Shown here in pieces: positions 45,901 to 59,100 of a DNA stretch of 64,000 nt. The stretch covers positions 17,046,001 to 17,110,000 of the forward strand of contig NC_058501.1 of the NCBI RefSeq assembly GCF_020382885.2, read 5' to 3'. The position numbers and the translations under genes were made by a program. Position 1 is the stretch's first letter. Every line of letters begins with the position of its first letter. Origin of the DNA: Scatophagus argus. Taxonomy: Eukaryota; Chordata; Actinopteri; Scatophagidae. A model generated the notes under the pieces. That model was given only the letters and a program-made list of their open reading frames with translations, made no database searches and was not told the origin of the DNA.

Positions 45901-48167
45901 ACTTTAGAGACAAAAGTATCCAGACAGACCTCTTTATGGAGCTGTTTTTGAGGGGTTAGGTTTAGCCACTTACTTCGAGTGAAGGGAAATCTTAATGCTT
46001 CAGCATACCAAGACATTTTGGACAATGCTATGCTTCCAACTTTGTGGCAATAGTTTGGGGAAGGCCCTTTTCTATTCCAGCATGACTGTGCCCCAGTGCA
46101 CAAAGCAACGTCCATAAAGGCATGGTTGGATGAGCTTGGTGTAATGCCACAGAGCCCTGACCTCAAACATGTTTGGGATGAACTGGAGATTGTGAGCCAG
46201 GCCTTTTCATCCAACATCAGTGCCTGACCTCACAAATGCTCTGAATGGGCAAAAAATCCCACAAAACAGTTCAAAGTCCCATGGAAAACCTTCCCAGAAA
46301 AGTGGAAGCTGTCACAGCTGTAAAGCTGTCTGTATATTTAGGGTGTTGGTGTAATGGTCAGGTATCCCAATACTTTTGTCTATATAGCATATTTGTCCAT
46401 CACCTTAAACTAAAAGCATATATGAGGGAATCTGCAGGTCTTAAAATGTCTTAAAGCTGAGGTTGGTAATGTAGAAACCAACAGGAGTAAGTTACATTTT
46501 GAAAGTATCCAACTGACGAAAATACCATCTTTGTCCTTCCCCTCGTTGCTAAGAAAACAAACAACCTAACGTTATTGTGATGCACATAAACAACGATCGT
46601 TTTTTGTTACGGTTTAGCATTGCTTCTTGTTAAGCTCCTCCCTTTAGCAACACCTGACCACTGAGTAAAAGTTCCTACCTGTATTATAAGTGACCTGAAG
46701 GACAAAAGTAACACCTACTGGACCAACGTGGTGTCCTACATATGCTAAGCTTAGAAATGGCTCCTAATTGTATGTTAGGAGAACAATGATAATAATAATA
46801 ATTAGTTTAATAACCAGCTAGAATTTATGGTGCTAATTGGCAATCACTTAAATCACTAGCAGACTAAATGCACACATTCCTCATTATAAAATGTTTTTGT
46901 GTCCGGTTTCAGGCCGTTGGGGGATGTTATACACTTGTGCACTAAAAGTGAGATTGCTGCAACAGCAACTTGAGTGTGGAGGAAGTTGTTCAATCCTATT
47001 TTCAGTCAGCAGCATGAGACCTGTACCTAACACTGTCACTACTTTTAGCCATAGCAGCAAGGAAGTGTGCATTTTAGCAAAAGTCCATCCATGTGCTGCC
47101 ACTTATCTGTGAAGGAAAGGCTTGGTCAGATATTCAGTTATTTTTAGATTTTGCTTATTTGTAAAACAACAGAATGTAATGCAGACTGTCTAAAAACACT
47201 ATTGTTTTTTTAATGTGTGTCCATCTTCATGTCTTGCTCCCTATGTGCTACTTCCCCTCATTATGAAGCTCCTGGTTATGGAAATGAGCATCTCATGAAC
47301 ATAACTGGTGGAGTAACTGCTGTGGCTTTGTTATTGTTGGTCCTGGGGGTTATCGTCACCTATACAATGACAAAATGGTCTACCAAGAGGAAGTTGCTGA
47401 AATTGTCCTCTCAGTCGTCTGACGTCTCCTCGGACCCATGTGAGGTACGCTGATCTGCCTGTGGTCATTTTATCTGCTGGACGAACGCCTGCCGTCAATA
47501 AAACTTGATTTATCCTTGTCCTTATAGCAAGTGCTGATACACGATGAGGAACCTTCAAACAACAACATTGTCAAGGCAGCTCCCCCACGCCCTGCGACTG
47601 AGTATGAGCAGCCGTCCAATCTGCCAGACTGTGTCCCCTTGGAAATCAAGAGTGAGTAGTATTTCCCATAGATTGAAAGTATGACTTTCGCAAGGATGGT
47701 GTTGTGGGATGGGGGATGGGGATTCGGGGTGGTAGTGGGATATGTGTGTGTTGGTGGTGCTGCTTTAATCTGCTCACCTTGCTTTTCCCTTCAGCAAATG
47801 CTCTTGACTGTTGGTGTATTTCATGTCTATCTTAACTATTTGTACTCTTATTTTATCTTGTGATTCTTATCTCTTCCCGCCAGTCCCTGACCTGATCTAC
47901 ACAGTGCTGGATCTGGTTCCCGTGTTGCAGGTGAAGCAGCTGGTGCGTTTTCTTGGCGTGAAGGACACCGATATCGAACAAGCAGAGCTGGATTACCGAT
48001 CCTGCAAGGAGGCTCACTACCAGATGCTGAGGGTGTGGGCCGAGAGAGGGTCGCGGGCAGGTGGAATTCTGCACTGTCCCTTGCTGCAGGAGTTGTTGGA
48101 CGAACTGAGAAAAATGCACCTGGGACAGGCAGCCGAGGAGCTGGAAACAAAGTACAACATTCAGTAG
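42911..48167 (+). CDS. tnfrsf1a: TNF receptor 1 (TNFRSF1A), death-domain receptor
   Basis: Receptor for TNF that recruits TRADD through a cytoplasmic death domain to drive NF-kB activation or cell death. Coding exons 42911-42979, 43083-43191, 43335-43460, 43579-43734, 43873-43951, 44210-44283 (less sure), 47269-47444, 47528-47651 and 47884-48167 sum to 1197 nt (398 aa). Signal peptide (VATILLLMCMF). Four Cys-rich modules: CPHGDYLTDEGICCNKC, CIPCPAGQYTN..CRSCKQC, CQQNQNTICRCEDGYY..CRRCRKC and CTPEKDTECQCTENYY..CEQC. TM about 218-240 (VTAVALLLLVLGVIVTYTM) follows an extracellular sequon NIT. The death domain (about 307-393) includes VKQLVRFLGVKDTDIEQAEL, CKEAHYQMLRVWAER and LLDELRKMHLGQAAEEL, co-linear with human TNFR1 (LRWKEFVRRLGL, LREAQYSMLATW). 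It lies beside plekhg6, as in human. The 3-kb intron before the TM exon hosts two transposons. Confidence 0.94.
44994..45834 (+). mobile_element. hAT (ZBED-type) DNA transposon remnant with BED finger fragment
   Basis: The element is 45002-45826 (825 bp). Its left end TAGGGATGGGCAATATG and the complement of its right end TAAGGCTGAGCGATATGG form imperfect inverted repeats, matching the fish hAT pattern TAGGGCTGGGCGATA. The flanking 8-mers CTGAAAAC (44994-45001) and CTGAACAC (45827-45834) agree at 7 of 8 positions. Inside, an ATG at 45157 opens the transposase N-terminus (MAEGGADTPGSEELDLE, then SVIRNWFGFKKS), frameshifts, and continues with a BED zinc finger (CKVCKQIVHTKDSN, LLHHLKRKHKPEY, a C2-H2 set). 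The catalytic domain is absent, so it is non-autonomous. It sits in the tnfrsf1a intron before the TM exon. Confidence 0.85.
45895..46387 (+). mobile_element. Tc1/mariner remnant with transposase C-terminal fragment
   Basis: The ends are inverted: left AGAGACAAAAGTATCC and, read from the right on the other strand, ATAGACAAAAGTATTGGG. Between them the plus strand encodes QHDCAPVHKATS (second catalytic Asp region), KAWLDELGV and SPDL..VWDELE, the C-terminal half of a Tc1 transposase. A gap falls where NPIE, carrying the third catalytic acid, should be. Stops follow. Non-autonomous, in the same tnfrsf1a intron as the hAT remnant. Confidence 0.8.
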
Positions 48168-50159
48168 TTCTGCAAAGCGTGCCAAGTGGAAAAAAAAAAA
48201 AAGAACTTATGAAACCAAGTATTGTCCCTCATGGACGGCCGCAAGGCATACACATGAACACACTGCTATCACCAAAGCAGTTTCGTTCACATTCGCAGCA
48301 ACCAGACGACTCTACCTCTCATCCTACCCATCATTCGCACAGATGACAGGGTGTAACTACTGAGAGCGACAGATGAAATGGTTCTGGGAGGGACAGTCAC
48401 AGAAAGTATTATTTTGCACTGATAAATATTGCTTAAAATTTGTAAAGAACTTTTAGCAATGTAAATTTTCTCTTAATTTTGAAAAGATAAAAAATATTAA
48501 GTCAGTTTAGGGGGAACTGTGCTTATTTACTTTGTCGCACAGAGTTAGCTTTAGTTATACAAAACGGTTTGCCCGGCTTTGTACCAAGACTACCTGCACT
48601 TTCAAAGCTCACTAATCAACAAGTTACATTCTTGTGTACTTAATTTGTAGAGAAAGTGTGTTAAAGGCTACATTTTTTGGTATTTCTGGGAAATTCGGTG
48701 CTTGCACTATTTTTTGTGCTGGAGCAGTGAGCTTTAAAGGTGCAGTTAGGCATCATAGCTGTTTCCAGTCGTCATGCTGAACTCCAGTTTCCACAATCCA
48801 AACATGACAATGTGAATAAGTGTATTTCCCAAAAATTAAAGCTACTTCCTGAACATGGGGGAATAATTATCTTTATATTTTATACCAGAATGATCACTTT
48901 TTACTATGCAACATCCATTCGCGTGATTTGAGTTTTGCTGTCTGTATCATGATGCTTTTTATTGAACAGCATAATGTTTTATTCTTTGTGTCTATTCATC
49001 ATTCAGTCTATTTAAGTCTTAGCCAATAGTTCTAATTGCAAACAGTTTGAAGTATTTGGAGCAGGAGGAAGTAACAAATCTAATGACTATTCAGCCTCCA
49101 AGTTAACTCGTAATGTTTTAGTAGGACTTCCTGGTTATACTATTTAAGAAGTTCTAATCTCCCCAATGGAAATTTTATGGGAGCAATAACAAAGCAGGGG
49201 AAGTTTGTAGTTCCTGCTTAATGTAGACCAAAACCCCTACTAAAACACCAGCTCTCACCATTTTTTTCAGCCCCTTCATGCAAGCATTATTCGTGACTGT
49301 TAAAACGGGACACGCCTTGTCTCAGTATGTTTCAGCCAAGCAACTTTTATAATACCAGTCCTGGCCTGCAACTTCTGATATGAATCAGTCACACTCGGGC
49401 ACACTGAAGATGTGTCATTCCAAAACACTTTTGCCATAAATGAAACTGTATTACACAAACAGAGCCATTTATCAATGCTGAGTAACATATGTGTGCAACA
49501 TATACCTGATTTTTAAATAAATATTTCTTTATTTACGTGTCTAAACTGTGTCATACATTTGTCTGCAGGCTCCAGTCAGCTGTTTTTAACACACTGAGAG
49601 AACATGTTTAAGTGTCATGTCTTTGCCCTTTTTGACCCTACCTGATCTTTTCATTTTTTTTCTAACCTGTAGCTACATTCTTCTGACTTGGCCACTTCCC
49701 TGTGTAACTCGCTTCTTCTTACGTGCAAGCACTGATGTTTTCCATTTTACTGAGCCATCAAACAACAGAATTTCATGGCTGATTACACCTCAGTGCCTCT
49801 CTTACGGTCAGGAAATAAGCAAAAACAACTTTTAAGATAGATTTGCTATTAACACCCCCCCCTTAAAAATGACTTCCTCCTGTTTGTTCAAGGTTATCAA
49901 TAACTTTGATTGACATGAAACAACAACAGATCATCCTCAAAGGAATCAGTCTCCACCTCCGCCCTACTAAGCACTTTTAGCAGCGACACATTAACCAGTC
50001 GTTTGCACTGATTGTGGGCTGCAGAATCCAGTTGTTCCCGTCGGGCCAGTTGCAAAGGGCAGTGGTGCAGGTGAAAGGAAGAGAGGGAGGGACCGATCCA
50101 GGCAGAGAGAAAGAGGAGGAGAAAGCATACAGAAAGCAAAGATGACAGAGTGAAACAAA
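48168..50159. other. tnfrsf1a 3' UTR and plekhg6 upstream region
   Basis: An A-run at 48190-48201 follows the tnfrsf1a stop closely. The first clear AATAAA I noticed is at 49516-49521, so the 3' UTR may be over 1.3 kb or use a variant signal. No other gene is seen. The last 150 bases before 50160 are purine-rich (GGAAGAGAGGGAGG) and should form the plekhg6 leader. Confidence 0.45.
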
Positions 50160-53100
50160 ATGGATCCAACCAAGCACAGGTAAGGTCTATAATTTTATCT
50201 ATTTAGTAAGGCAAAGTTGGTAGTGTGAGAAAGCGAGAGTGTACGATACATAAGAGGAACATTTTACTTCATCCCTTCACTTGAATGAGTCGTGTTTGAG
50301 CTCTAGCTGCTGTGTGGACCCACAGACCGTCCTGCTGTCCTGTTGGGTTGATTTACTGAAGCTATAAAACTAGAAAGAGTCCTGTTTTTATTGAGTCATT
50401 ATCAGGCTTTTAACGGGCTTAAGTGTTACAGTTGCAATAAAATCTAATCGGCCTTGTTAGCATGTTATTGTGGGATTCCGACCTTACAGACATTACAGTG
50501 ATTGAACAGGTATGACACCATGATGAAAGCGCTTGTTGTCAGTCCTTTGATGTTTAACTGTATAGAGTGAAAAGATTAGTGCTGCGTAACCTGCGTGCAG
50601 TGTGTTTGCTTGTGTGGGCGTGTTTGCTTTTGGAATAAAGATTAGCTGATTAAATATGACCATGAATACCAGTCGCAGCAGTAATCTCAGAGTGCACTTA
50701 CAGTATTTAGAAGAATCCAACAGTGTGTAAAAAAAATATATCAGCACTTCTCCTGATGGTTTCATCAGTGAACTGTGACATACAGCAGCCTCCAGAGGAC
50801 AGAGACACATATTCTCTGCGTGGTAACTTAAGTCCTCAGCAGGACGTTCTGCAAATTGTGATGATGTTGGACATGTGGGAACTAACGCCAGATGTGTCCT
50901 GGGGTTACACGCTGACAAGCCACCCCTGTGTAACTGGAGCTGTAGCTATGTGAATCTACTGGTGTCCTGTTGAGTGAACATCACTGTGTGATTTCTGATC
51001 CTTTGACAGCTTGCTGACTCCTCGTATTTCCTTTTTTTGTATGACAGTTTTTAGAGAGAACCACTAATGTCTGTAATGGTTTACTTTTTGCTTTAGCATC
51101 CAATTCAACTGACATAAAAAATATATTTCAAGGCTGCATATATTATATCAATCAATCTATATATATATACTATTTGTACACAGTAGATATTTTGTTGTCA
51201 TTTTGTGCATTCTATGTTGTTGCTCTTGTGACTTTGGGGTCAGGATAGGCTGCGAGATTAATCAAAACGGAAAAGAAACGAGGGAAAACGTATTTCTGCT
51301 GGACAAAATCATGTTGATTTTAAACTTTGCTCTAAGCCTTCCTTTTTCAGTCTTCTTTTGGTGATATATAATGAGGGTGCAATAAAATATTTTTTTCCAA
51401 ATCAAATTTTAAAGTTTCAGATGTCTCAGAATGAGGCTCTGCTCCATAACGAGTGAGTTTTCTCTTGATTTTTTCCTCCCTCACAATTTTTTATTTTTAT
51501 TTCTTTGAACTTGAGATGTGCTACCCTTTCATAATTTTTCTGCAATATACTAACTGGATAATACACTTTTCATAATTTTTTCTGTCCAAATGGGAATCCA
51601 CGAGTGGAACTGGACTATAAGTGGGATCACTTTTAAGTGAAATTTAAACAGTTGTTAAAAAAATGATCACTCAGTTAATCATCATTATTATTATTATTGT
51701 TGTGTTGTTTCATTAATTGTGTTTTATGCTGTTTTGTTTTATCCAAATTCAAGATATTCATGGTCTAGCTATCACCTAATAACTCATTAATATAGGATCT
51801 TTTGGATCCTATATTAATGAGTTATAATCAGACAGATTATTGGGGAAGCACTTATTCATGTTTTTATCAATTGTCAAATATTTCCTTGTTTGTTCCTCAC
51901 TAGTTTTCTGTTTAAAAAAACCCCATCAACTATCGAGTAGCTATTCTAACCTTTAAATGAGGAGCTACTCATTAACTAATGGTTAACCAGCAGCCAGTTC
52001 CTCATTCATTCCTCATTCGTGACCTTGCAACCACACAAAAGATTAACACTCACTGTGAAGCGTTACCTATTGTCTTCTTGAGTTTTATGGATTCTAGAAG
52101 TCAGTCCTGTGGCTTTTCAAAGCAGCTCAGTCTCTAAATGCTGTGTTATGTGGCTCTGGATCACTCTACAGTTGTCCCTAAAATAAACATATCTCTTGTC
52201 AGCTGTTCACACTTTGTTTGGGCAGTGAGTAACCCCGTGTGCTTATCCTCAGCCCTGTAAACAACGGGGGACATGAATCACTCGTGGAGGAAACCCCGGC
52301 GCTGTGGCGAGACGGCGCTGACGGCGAGAGACAGAAAGACGCGGAAACCAGAGAGACAGACGTTGTTGATGGGACGACAGCAGCTGCAGAAATAAACAAT
52401 CACCACAGGGGGTCAGCAGACAAACACAAGTTCAGTACGTTTGGCTATCAGGTTAGTGACATGAGGCACACACGTGAGGCAGCTTCCTGTCCTGACTTAA
52501 CTGTGGTGAAATGTACGTTTAATCAAGTGTGGTACTTTAATACAGTGAGGAGCTACTTTATTTATTTATATCTTATACCAATTTATAATCCTACTCCACT
52601 ACATTTCTGTCAGGGAAGTATTGCACTTCCACAACTTATTTTATTTTATTACTTGCTGAAAATATTTCTAAATGCATTGTAGTCCAGAGTCATATTAGTC
52701 TGGAGTTCACTCCCAAAGTTTTATTTATTTATTTTTGTAATGTTGGGTAAAAAAAAAAAGAAAAAGCAAATAAATAAAAAGCTCTTTTGTAAAGTAATAC
52801 TGGAGCCTTGTTTCAACACAGGTCTACTTGCACAAAACATTTCAAATCAGCTTTTTCATGATTCTAGATCAGAAACGGCCCCTAAATCTCTCAGATACAG
52901 ACCCTCATCAATTAAACATACTTACATATTTTATTTAATTAAAAACAAGTTGAAATATTCTCACTGCACTCTAAAATAACTTTTTATCATTATAACACAG
53001 AAGCTTTTGCAGACTAAACTGTACTACAGTAACTTTTCTTTTGTTAGTTTAAGTTAATTTTACTGATAATACCTCTGTCCTTTTACCTAAGTAAGATTTT

Positions 53101-56100
53101 GAATACAACGCCTTTTCTTATAAATAAATGTATTTTGACACTGAATCTCAAGTGTCCAGGTGTTAAAACAACCTGAAACTGAAATGCTTGGCAATATTTT
53201 CCCTTTCCAGAGGCGGACCAAGCAGAAGGTTGTGACTGATTTTGCAACAGTGAGTAAAGGACCCTCTGTGGGAGCCAAACCCAGAGCTGCACTGAAACAG
53301 GTCCTGTTCAGTCAAGGAGTGTCTGAGAAAAGCCTGACATCTGAGGTATTATGTTGTCTCCTGCTCCACTGCTTCACGACTTACTGACTTTCTTAGGAGC
53401 AGATATAAACTTGTTGAAACAGTGTCCAAAGTGCTGAAAAAAAAACCTGCAGCACTTTTAAATCTAACACACGCCCACAAGTATTCATAACAACTGGAAC
53501 TGATCACTCATTCTCATCACAGCATCAGATTTTCCTCCTTTTTTTCCCCGCTGACTTATGTGTTGGTTTGGTTTTTTTTCCTTTTTTTCTACACTCTTAT
53601 GTTTGTCCTCCATGTCATCACGCACCCCTCAGGAGCGAGGTCAGCTGGATGTGTTGAAGCAGGATCTGGGAGCCTATGCTGTGCCAGTCAATCTCAAGTG
53701 GAGATGGAAGGAGGAAAGTCGGGGGACGACCCTGGAGAAGAACTGGACAGATATAGTAGACTCTCATTCGGTACGGACCCTTACAGGATAACTCTGGCAG
53801 TATTTTTTCTTACTGCCAACAAATCCCATGAAAAGTCCGTGGATAAAAAGCCTGATATACTGTAGTTTATTCCTCTTTGTCATAGAGTTCCACTGTTTTC
53901 CAGAGTAGAGTTCCAGTAGAGTTCCATAACTATAAAAAACTGGATGACATGACCATGGGTGCTATAGTTTACTCTGAGTAATCCAACATGAACCATTCTG
54001 CTGCTGTAAACCCCCACAACATATGCACCACCTGCTCCTGTTTGATTAACTACAGCACCTAGCTTTTTAAAAAAAAAATATTATTTATCACTGATTAATA
54101 AATAAACTATATTTTCATGACCGTTTTTAAAGATTTATGTCTAATGTAGGAATGAATGCACTTGTGTCTTAGAGTTCCAAGCAAACTGGGGAACTATCTG
54201 AGAAAGAACTGAGAGATTAACTAGTGCCAGTAGTGGAAGAAGAATTCAGTTCTTATAGCAAAGTTACAGTGCTAATACTCTGTCATAAGTAATTAATTGT
54301 TGCATTTAAAAATCAGGTATTAAGTTAAGTATTAGCATGAATAGATACTTAAAATACCCAAAGTAATATAGCAATAGTATAGTATAGTATTAATGTAGTA
54401 ATTTACTGTTTGTAAGATAAGGTAAGTCAAGATAAGATAAGACAGGCTTTTAGTAGTCCTGCAGTGGGAAAATTCTCATTGTCACTGCAGCACAAAGGAT
54501 AGCAAAATAAAGGTGCAGATAGGTTGAGTAAAAGTATACAAAGTAAACATTTGGGAATATTTACACTTTTTTCTTTTTGTTTTTTAAAGAAACTATACAC
54601 AAATACCCAGGATATTTAGAGTATTTCAGATTTTTAAGCAGTAAGATTAATTTATGATTATACATTGTAATAATTTATTTAGATTTTGTTTTGAATCTGC
54701 AGAGAAGTAGTACAGTAGCACAACAAAGAAGCAAAAAGTACCTCAAAAGTGTACAGAAAATATGCTTGATATAATGTTAAATTTGGGTGCACTTTTCTCT
54801 TTTCAGTTTTTTTGCTGACATTGTGATATAAGTAGCATACGCTCACCATATCCTTTAAATGCTTTTCCTGTTGTAAAACACCTGCTCTATAGGTCTAAAT
54901 CTTACTCACTCCTGAAATTTAAAAACTGTCTGCTCTCACTTCCTTTCTTCATTTCTGACTTGTGCTTATTTTCAGACGATGCCTAAGACGCAGAGACACC
55001 AACAGGAGGCGCTGTGGGAGTTTGTTCACACTGAGCTCACCTACATCAACAAGCTAATTATCATCAAAGACGTAATTCTCTACCTTTTGTCATAGTCTCA
55101 TTTAAATACAGCGTTTGTTCTTCAGCATGTCAGAGCAGAAGCGGTATTTTCCACAGGATGTTTAGCTAAACTGTCTGTTTTCTCACAGCTGGTTATTGCA
55201 GCTCTTGTCAACCTGCACCAGCATGGATTTCTCCTGGAGGTCAGTCTGCAGAGCATGCAGCCTCATCTAGAGTGGAAACACACAAACCTGCTGCACACTG
55301 CACTTTATTTACAGGCCTGTTTTCCATTGTTTTGCATACCACTGACATACATTCACTAGCACAACAACAACATCGGCTCTGCTTTATATAGACCACAACA
55401 CACAAATGGAAAGTGTAGCGGAACAACAAGTTTCCATTGATGGGATGGAAAATATCACAAAACAGGGGAGTTAAATTTTGTCACTACTTATACTTTGACA
55501 GGTGACCCCTGAGCTGCTTTTCTCCGACCTTCCCTCCATCCTCAGCGCACACCAGCTGTTCTGGCAGGAGGTGATTTATCCCATGTTAAATGAAGTCCGG
55601 AGGACAGGCATGCCCTTTGATCCCATGAGGTTAGAGGCCGGCTGCCTGCAGGTACGAATTCACTGTCTGCAAGATACATCGCAAACACATTTACTCAAGT
55701 CCTTGCCTAACATGTACACATGCTCCTATGCATACATTCCACTGCATTTCAGATATGGTCGTAAATATTGTACATTTTATTCCACTGCATCTATATTACA
55801 GCTATAGTTACCAGTTGCGTTTCAGTGTAAGATCTCCAGCAGCCTATTTGTGCATGTAAATTATAATGGATTCTAAAAGATAAATAAAACTACCCAGCAA
55901 CGTAGAAATTAAATGAAATTAAAATAACTGCAGCTACAAAAAGCTGCAACATCAAAATGCTGATTAAATGATCCAAAATGATAACACAATAATAAAATGA
56001 ATAATAAAGAACTCCATCAGGAGCTCTTCCACTGCACAATTACTAACTTTTCATATTTCAAATATATTTGGTTAATGATAGTTCTTACTAAAGTAATTTT

Positions 56101-59100
56101 TTGCAATTCTGTTTTGATTGACATTTGAAGGAGAACAAATAAATGAAACAAAATCGCTGACAAACAAGGACCTTTTTAACACAAGGGGAAAAGGAAGAAA
56201 AAATATTTAATTGGTGAATTTTAAATAGTTAAATAAAGCAATACGTTGACAAGCCAAAAGTTACACTGGGATGTGTTTTCATGTTGTATATTTAAACAAA
56301 GTCTGGCACGGAGGATGAAACATGAATAATCGTTTTAGTCTTTTATTCGCTCTGGTTTCTCAAGCCCTGAGTAATTCTCTCTGTTACATGAATATCTAGC
56401 ACATCAGCCAAAGCTTTCTTTCATCAGCCATTTCCTAGAATTACATTTCTTGTAAACCACCATTGGTGTTCTCAGTAAGTATTTATCCTTCTTCCTCTGG
56501 TTCCTCCGGCTTACTCGGGTACATCCGCCCAAAATATAAAACAATTTCTGTTTGAACAACAGCTTTAAGGGTGTCCAAAATGGAGTTACAGAGCCAGAAT
56601 ACATAAACGTGATACGTGTTTTTGTGCACGTTGTCAGCCTCAGCTTAGTTTAAATAATGAAAAATTATAAACTGAACTTTTTCTATCTCGTCCTCCTTGT
56701 AAAAGCCTGTCACAATTACCCACAACGCAACTTGACCACAGCTAATGTATCCTTAAGTCGCTAGCCTCTAGCAGAGATGATGAGCAGGCTACAGAGGTCC
56801 TAAAAGCTCACTCCTTTCTTCCTCTTTACTTCACTTACAAGCTTGTAGTCTTTAGCTCTTATCGATGTTGACTAAACATCACTAGTGTGTCATGTTCCAC
56901 AGTGCATAGCACCAACTACACATACGTTATTTTTTTTTAAATCAGATCTGGCAAAGCTATCATCTTTCTCTTTCTCATATGCAGTAGTACTTGTTGGAGT
57001 TTCCCTCTGAGTAAAATCTTGGATGTAGGACTTATACTGTATGGAGGTTTTTCACATCGTCATTAATAATCCTTTCCTTTGTGTCTGCAGTTCCGTCAGC
57101 GCTTTTCTTCCTATCAGCATTATTGCTGGGAGGAGGAAAACAACCTTGAGTTCACACGCAGGCAGATGGAGAGCAACCCACATTTCCTCACTTTCGTCCA
57201 GGTATAGTAAGCAGCAGATATCCATACGCACAGTCGTGAGCACAAACACAAGGAAGAAAGCTCACATACGTGTATTGAAATGGTCACATGTACAAATCCC
57301 CTTATTACCATTCGGTGCACCTAAATGGAACTTGATGTAATGAGTAAGTGTTCTGTTGCTAATGGTGGCTCACTGTGGTTTGTGATGCTTTCATGACCTT
57401 GTGGGCGACCTGTCATAGCCACTTCCTGATGGCCAACCACTTGTCACACCAACGTTTTCACCAAATGATTCATTCTTTAACAGAGTTTTCAAAGGATTTC
57501 TCATTAGCAGAACTGTGATCAACACATTTACTGGCCTATAGTGAAACGTGTCCTGCAGCACTTCTCGGGCAGTTACACAAAGCTTGGAAGACTAAAAGTT
57601 AAAGATAATAAAGGCACTATACAGTTAAAAACGTCATCTTGTGTCTACCACCAGGTACCACCACTGTAAATATGTTTATTCAAAACTTGCTTTTTCACTT
57701 ATGTCATACCATCGCATTTGTCAACCTGAGTGGGAGGTGATATTTCTTCATTGAACAACACATCAGACACATTTTACCAGGAAATGGCACGTGGTGGGCG
57801 ATAAAGGGTCTCATCGAAATCAAACAAAACAAAAACAATTGCACTTTGCCCATGTGAGTGTTGCTCTTCTGGTAGATTTGGTTTCATTTGTCAGTCTTCT
57901 GCTGCCACGTCAGTACTGTAGATGTTAATGGAAGAAGACCCTGTTAATCAGGGTAATCCACAGACCTCCTAATCCACAGACCTCCTCGTGAATAAATTTA
58001 AATGTATGTTCTGTTAAAAATGGCGAAAATTGTGGATTAAACAGAGCAACCTCGACATTTTTGTGAAAAATAAGCTGGGGAAGTGTTTTTCACTTATAAT
58101 TTTCAAATGTTCCCTCTCCCCAGACACTTCCTCCAGCTCTTCCGGGTGGACCCCAAGGCGTTCCCAGGCCAGCTGAGTGACATAGTCCCTCCAGCGTGTC
58201 CTGGGTCGTCCTCGGGGCCTCCTCGGGGCCTCCTCCCGGAGGGGCATGCCCAGAACCCCTCCCCATGCTTTGAGTAGTAAAAACAAAACCAAATCTATCT
58301 GTATGTCTAGATGCTTTTTAGGTCAGTGTAGGATACCACAAAGCAACAGTTTCACTCAAAGACTCTGACTGTAGATGTTGTTCTTGTGCTACCTGCTGTC
58401 CAGTGGGTGGAGACTCACCCTCAGTGTGAGAGGATGCGGCTTGGGGACATGCAGGCCAAACCACATCAGAGGATCACAAAGTACCCTCTACTGCTCAAGG
58501 CTGTGCTGAAAAACACTCAGGAGCTTCATGTACAGCAGGCCCTCAGAGGCATGGTGAGAAACTCTGAAGTCTTGAAGGTCTATATCAGCTCAAGGGATGT
58601 CTTCGAAGCAAAGCAATATCATAATTATGGACAATAGCAAGGCCGAGGCCTCCTCCTTCCCTATCAATATACAGACTATATGGCCACTAAATATCGAACT
58701 GATGTCTTGAAAAAATGCACTGAATGGATTGCATTAAAATTAAATCTTTGGTAAAATATTAATTTTCCAAGTATTTTTGAATTAAAAAAGATCAAATGAC
58801 CCAGTATTTAGAATCAAATGAGATAATATCAAGTATTATTATTAACAAGTAAGGACTTTAGAGTGTCTTCAAGGTAGTATATTTCTTCATGTAAGAGTAA
58901 ATTCAACAGATGTGATTTGTTGCTTCCTCTGACATTTAATTTGATAACCTGATAGTGAGCAAGTGTTTTACAGGAATATAATAAGTCATCTTCAAAAAGA
59001 CCTTTTTCTCTAATATCAGCATATCCCATCAGTGCAGCAAGTTTCAGGCCTATAAAATAGGACACAGGGGGACACTTGGGGCATCCCTTGTAAATGAAAT

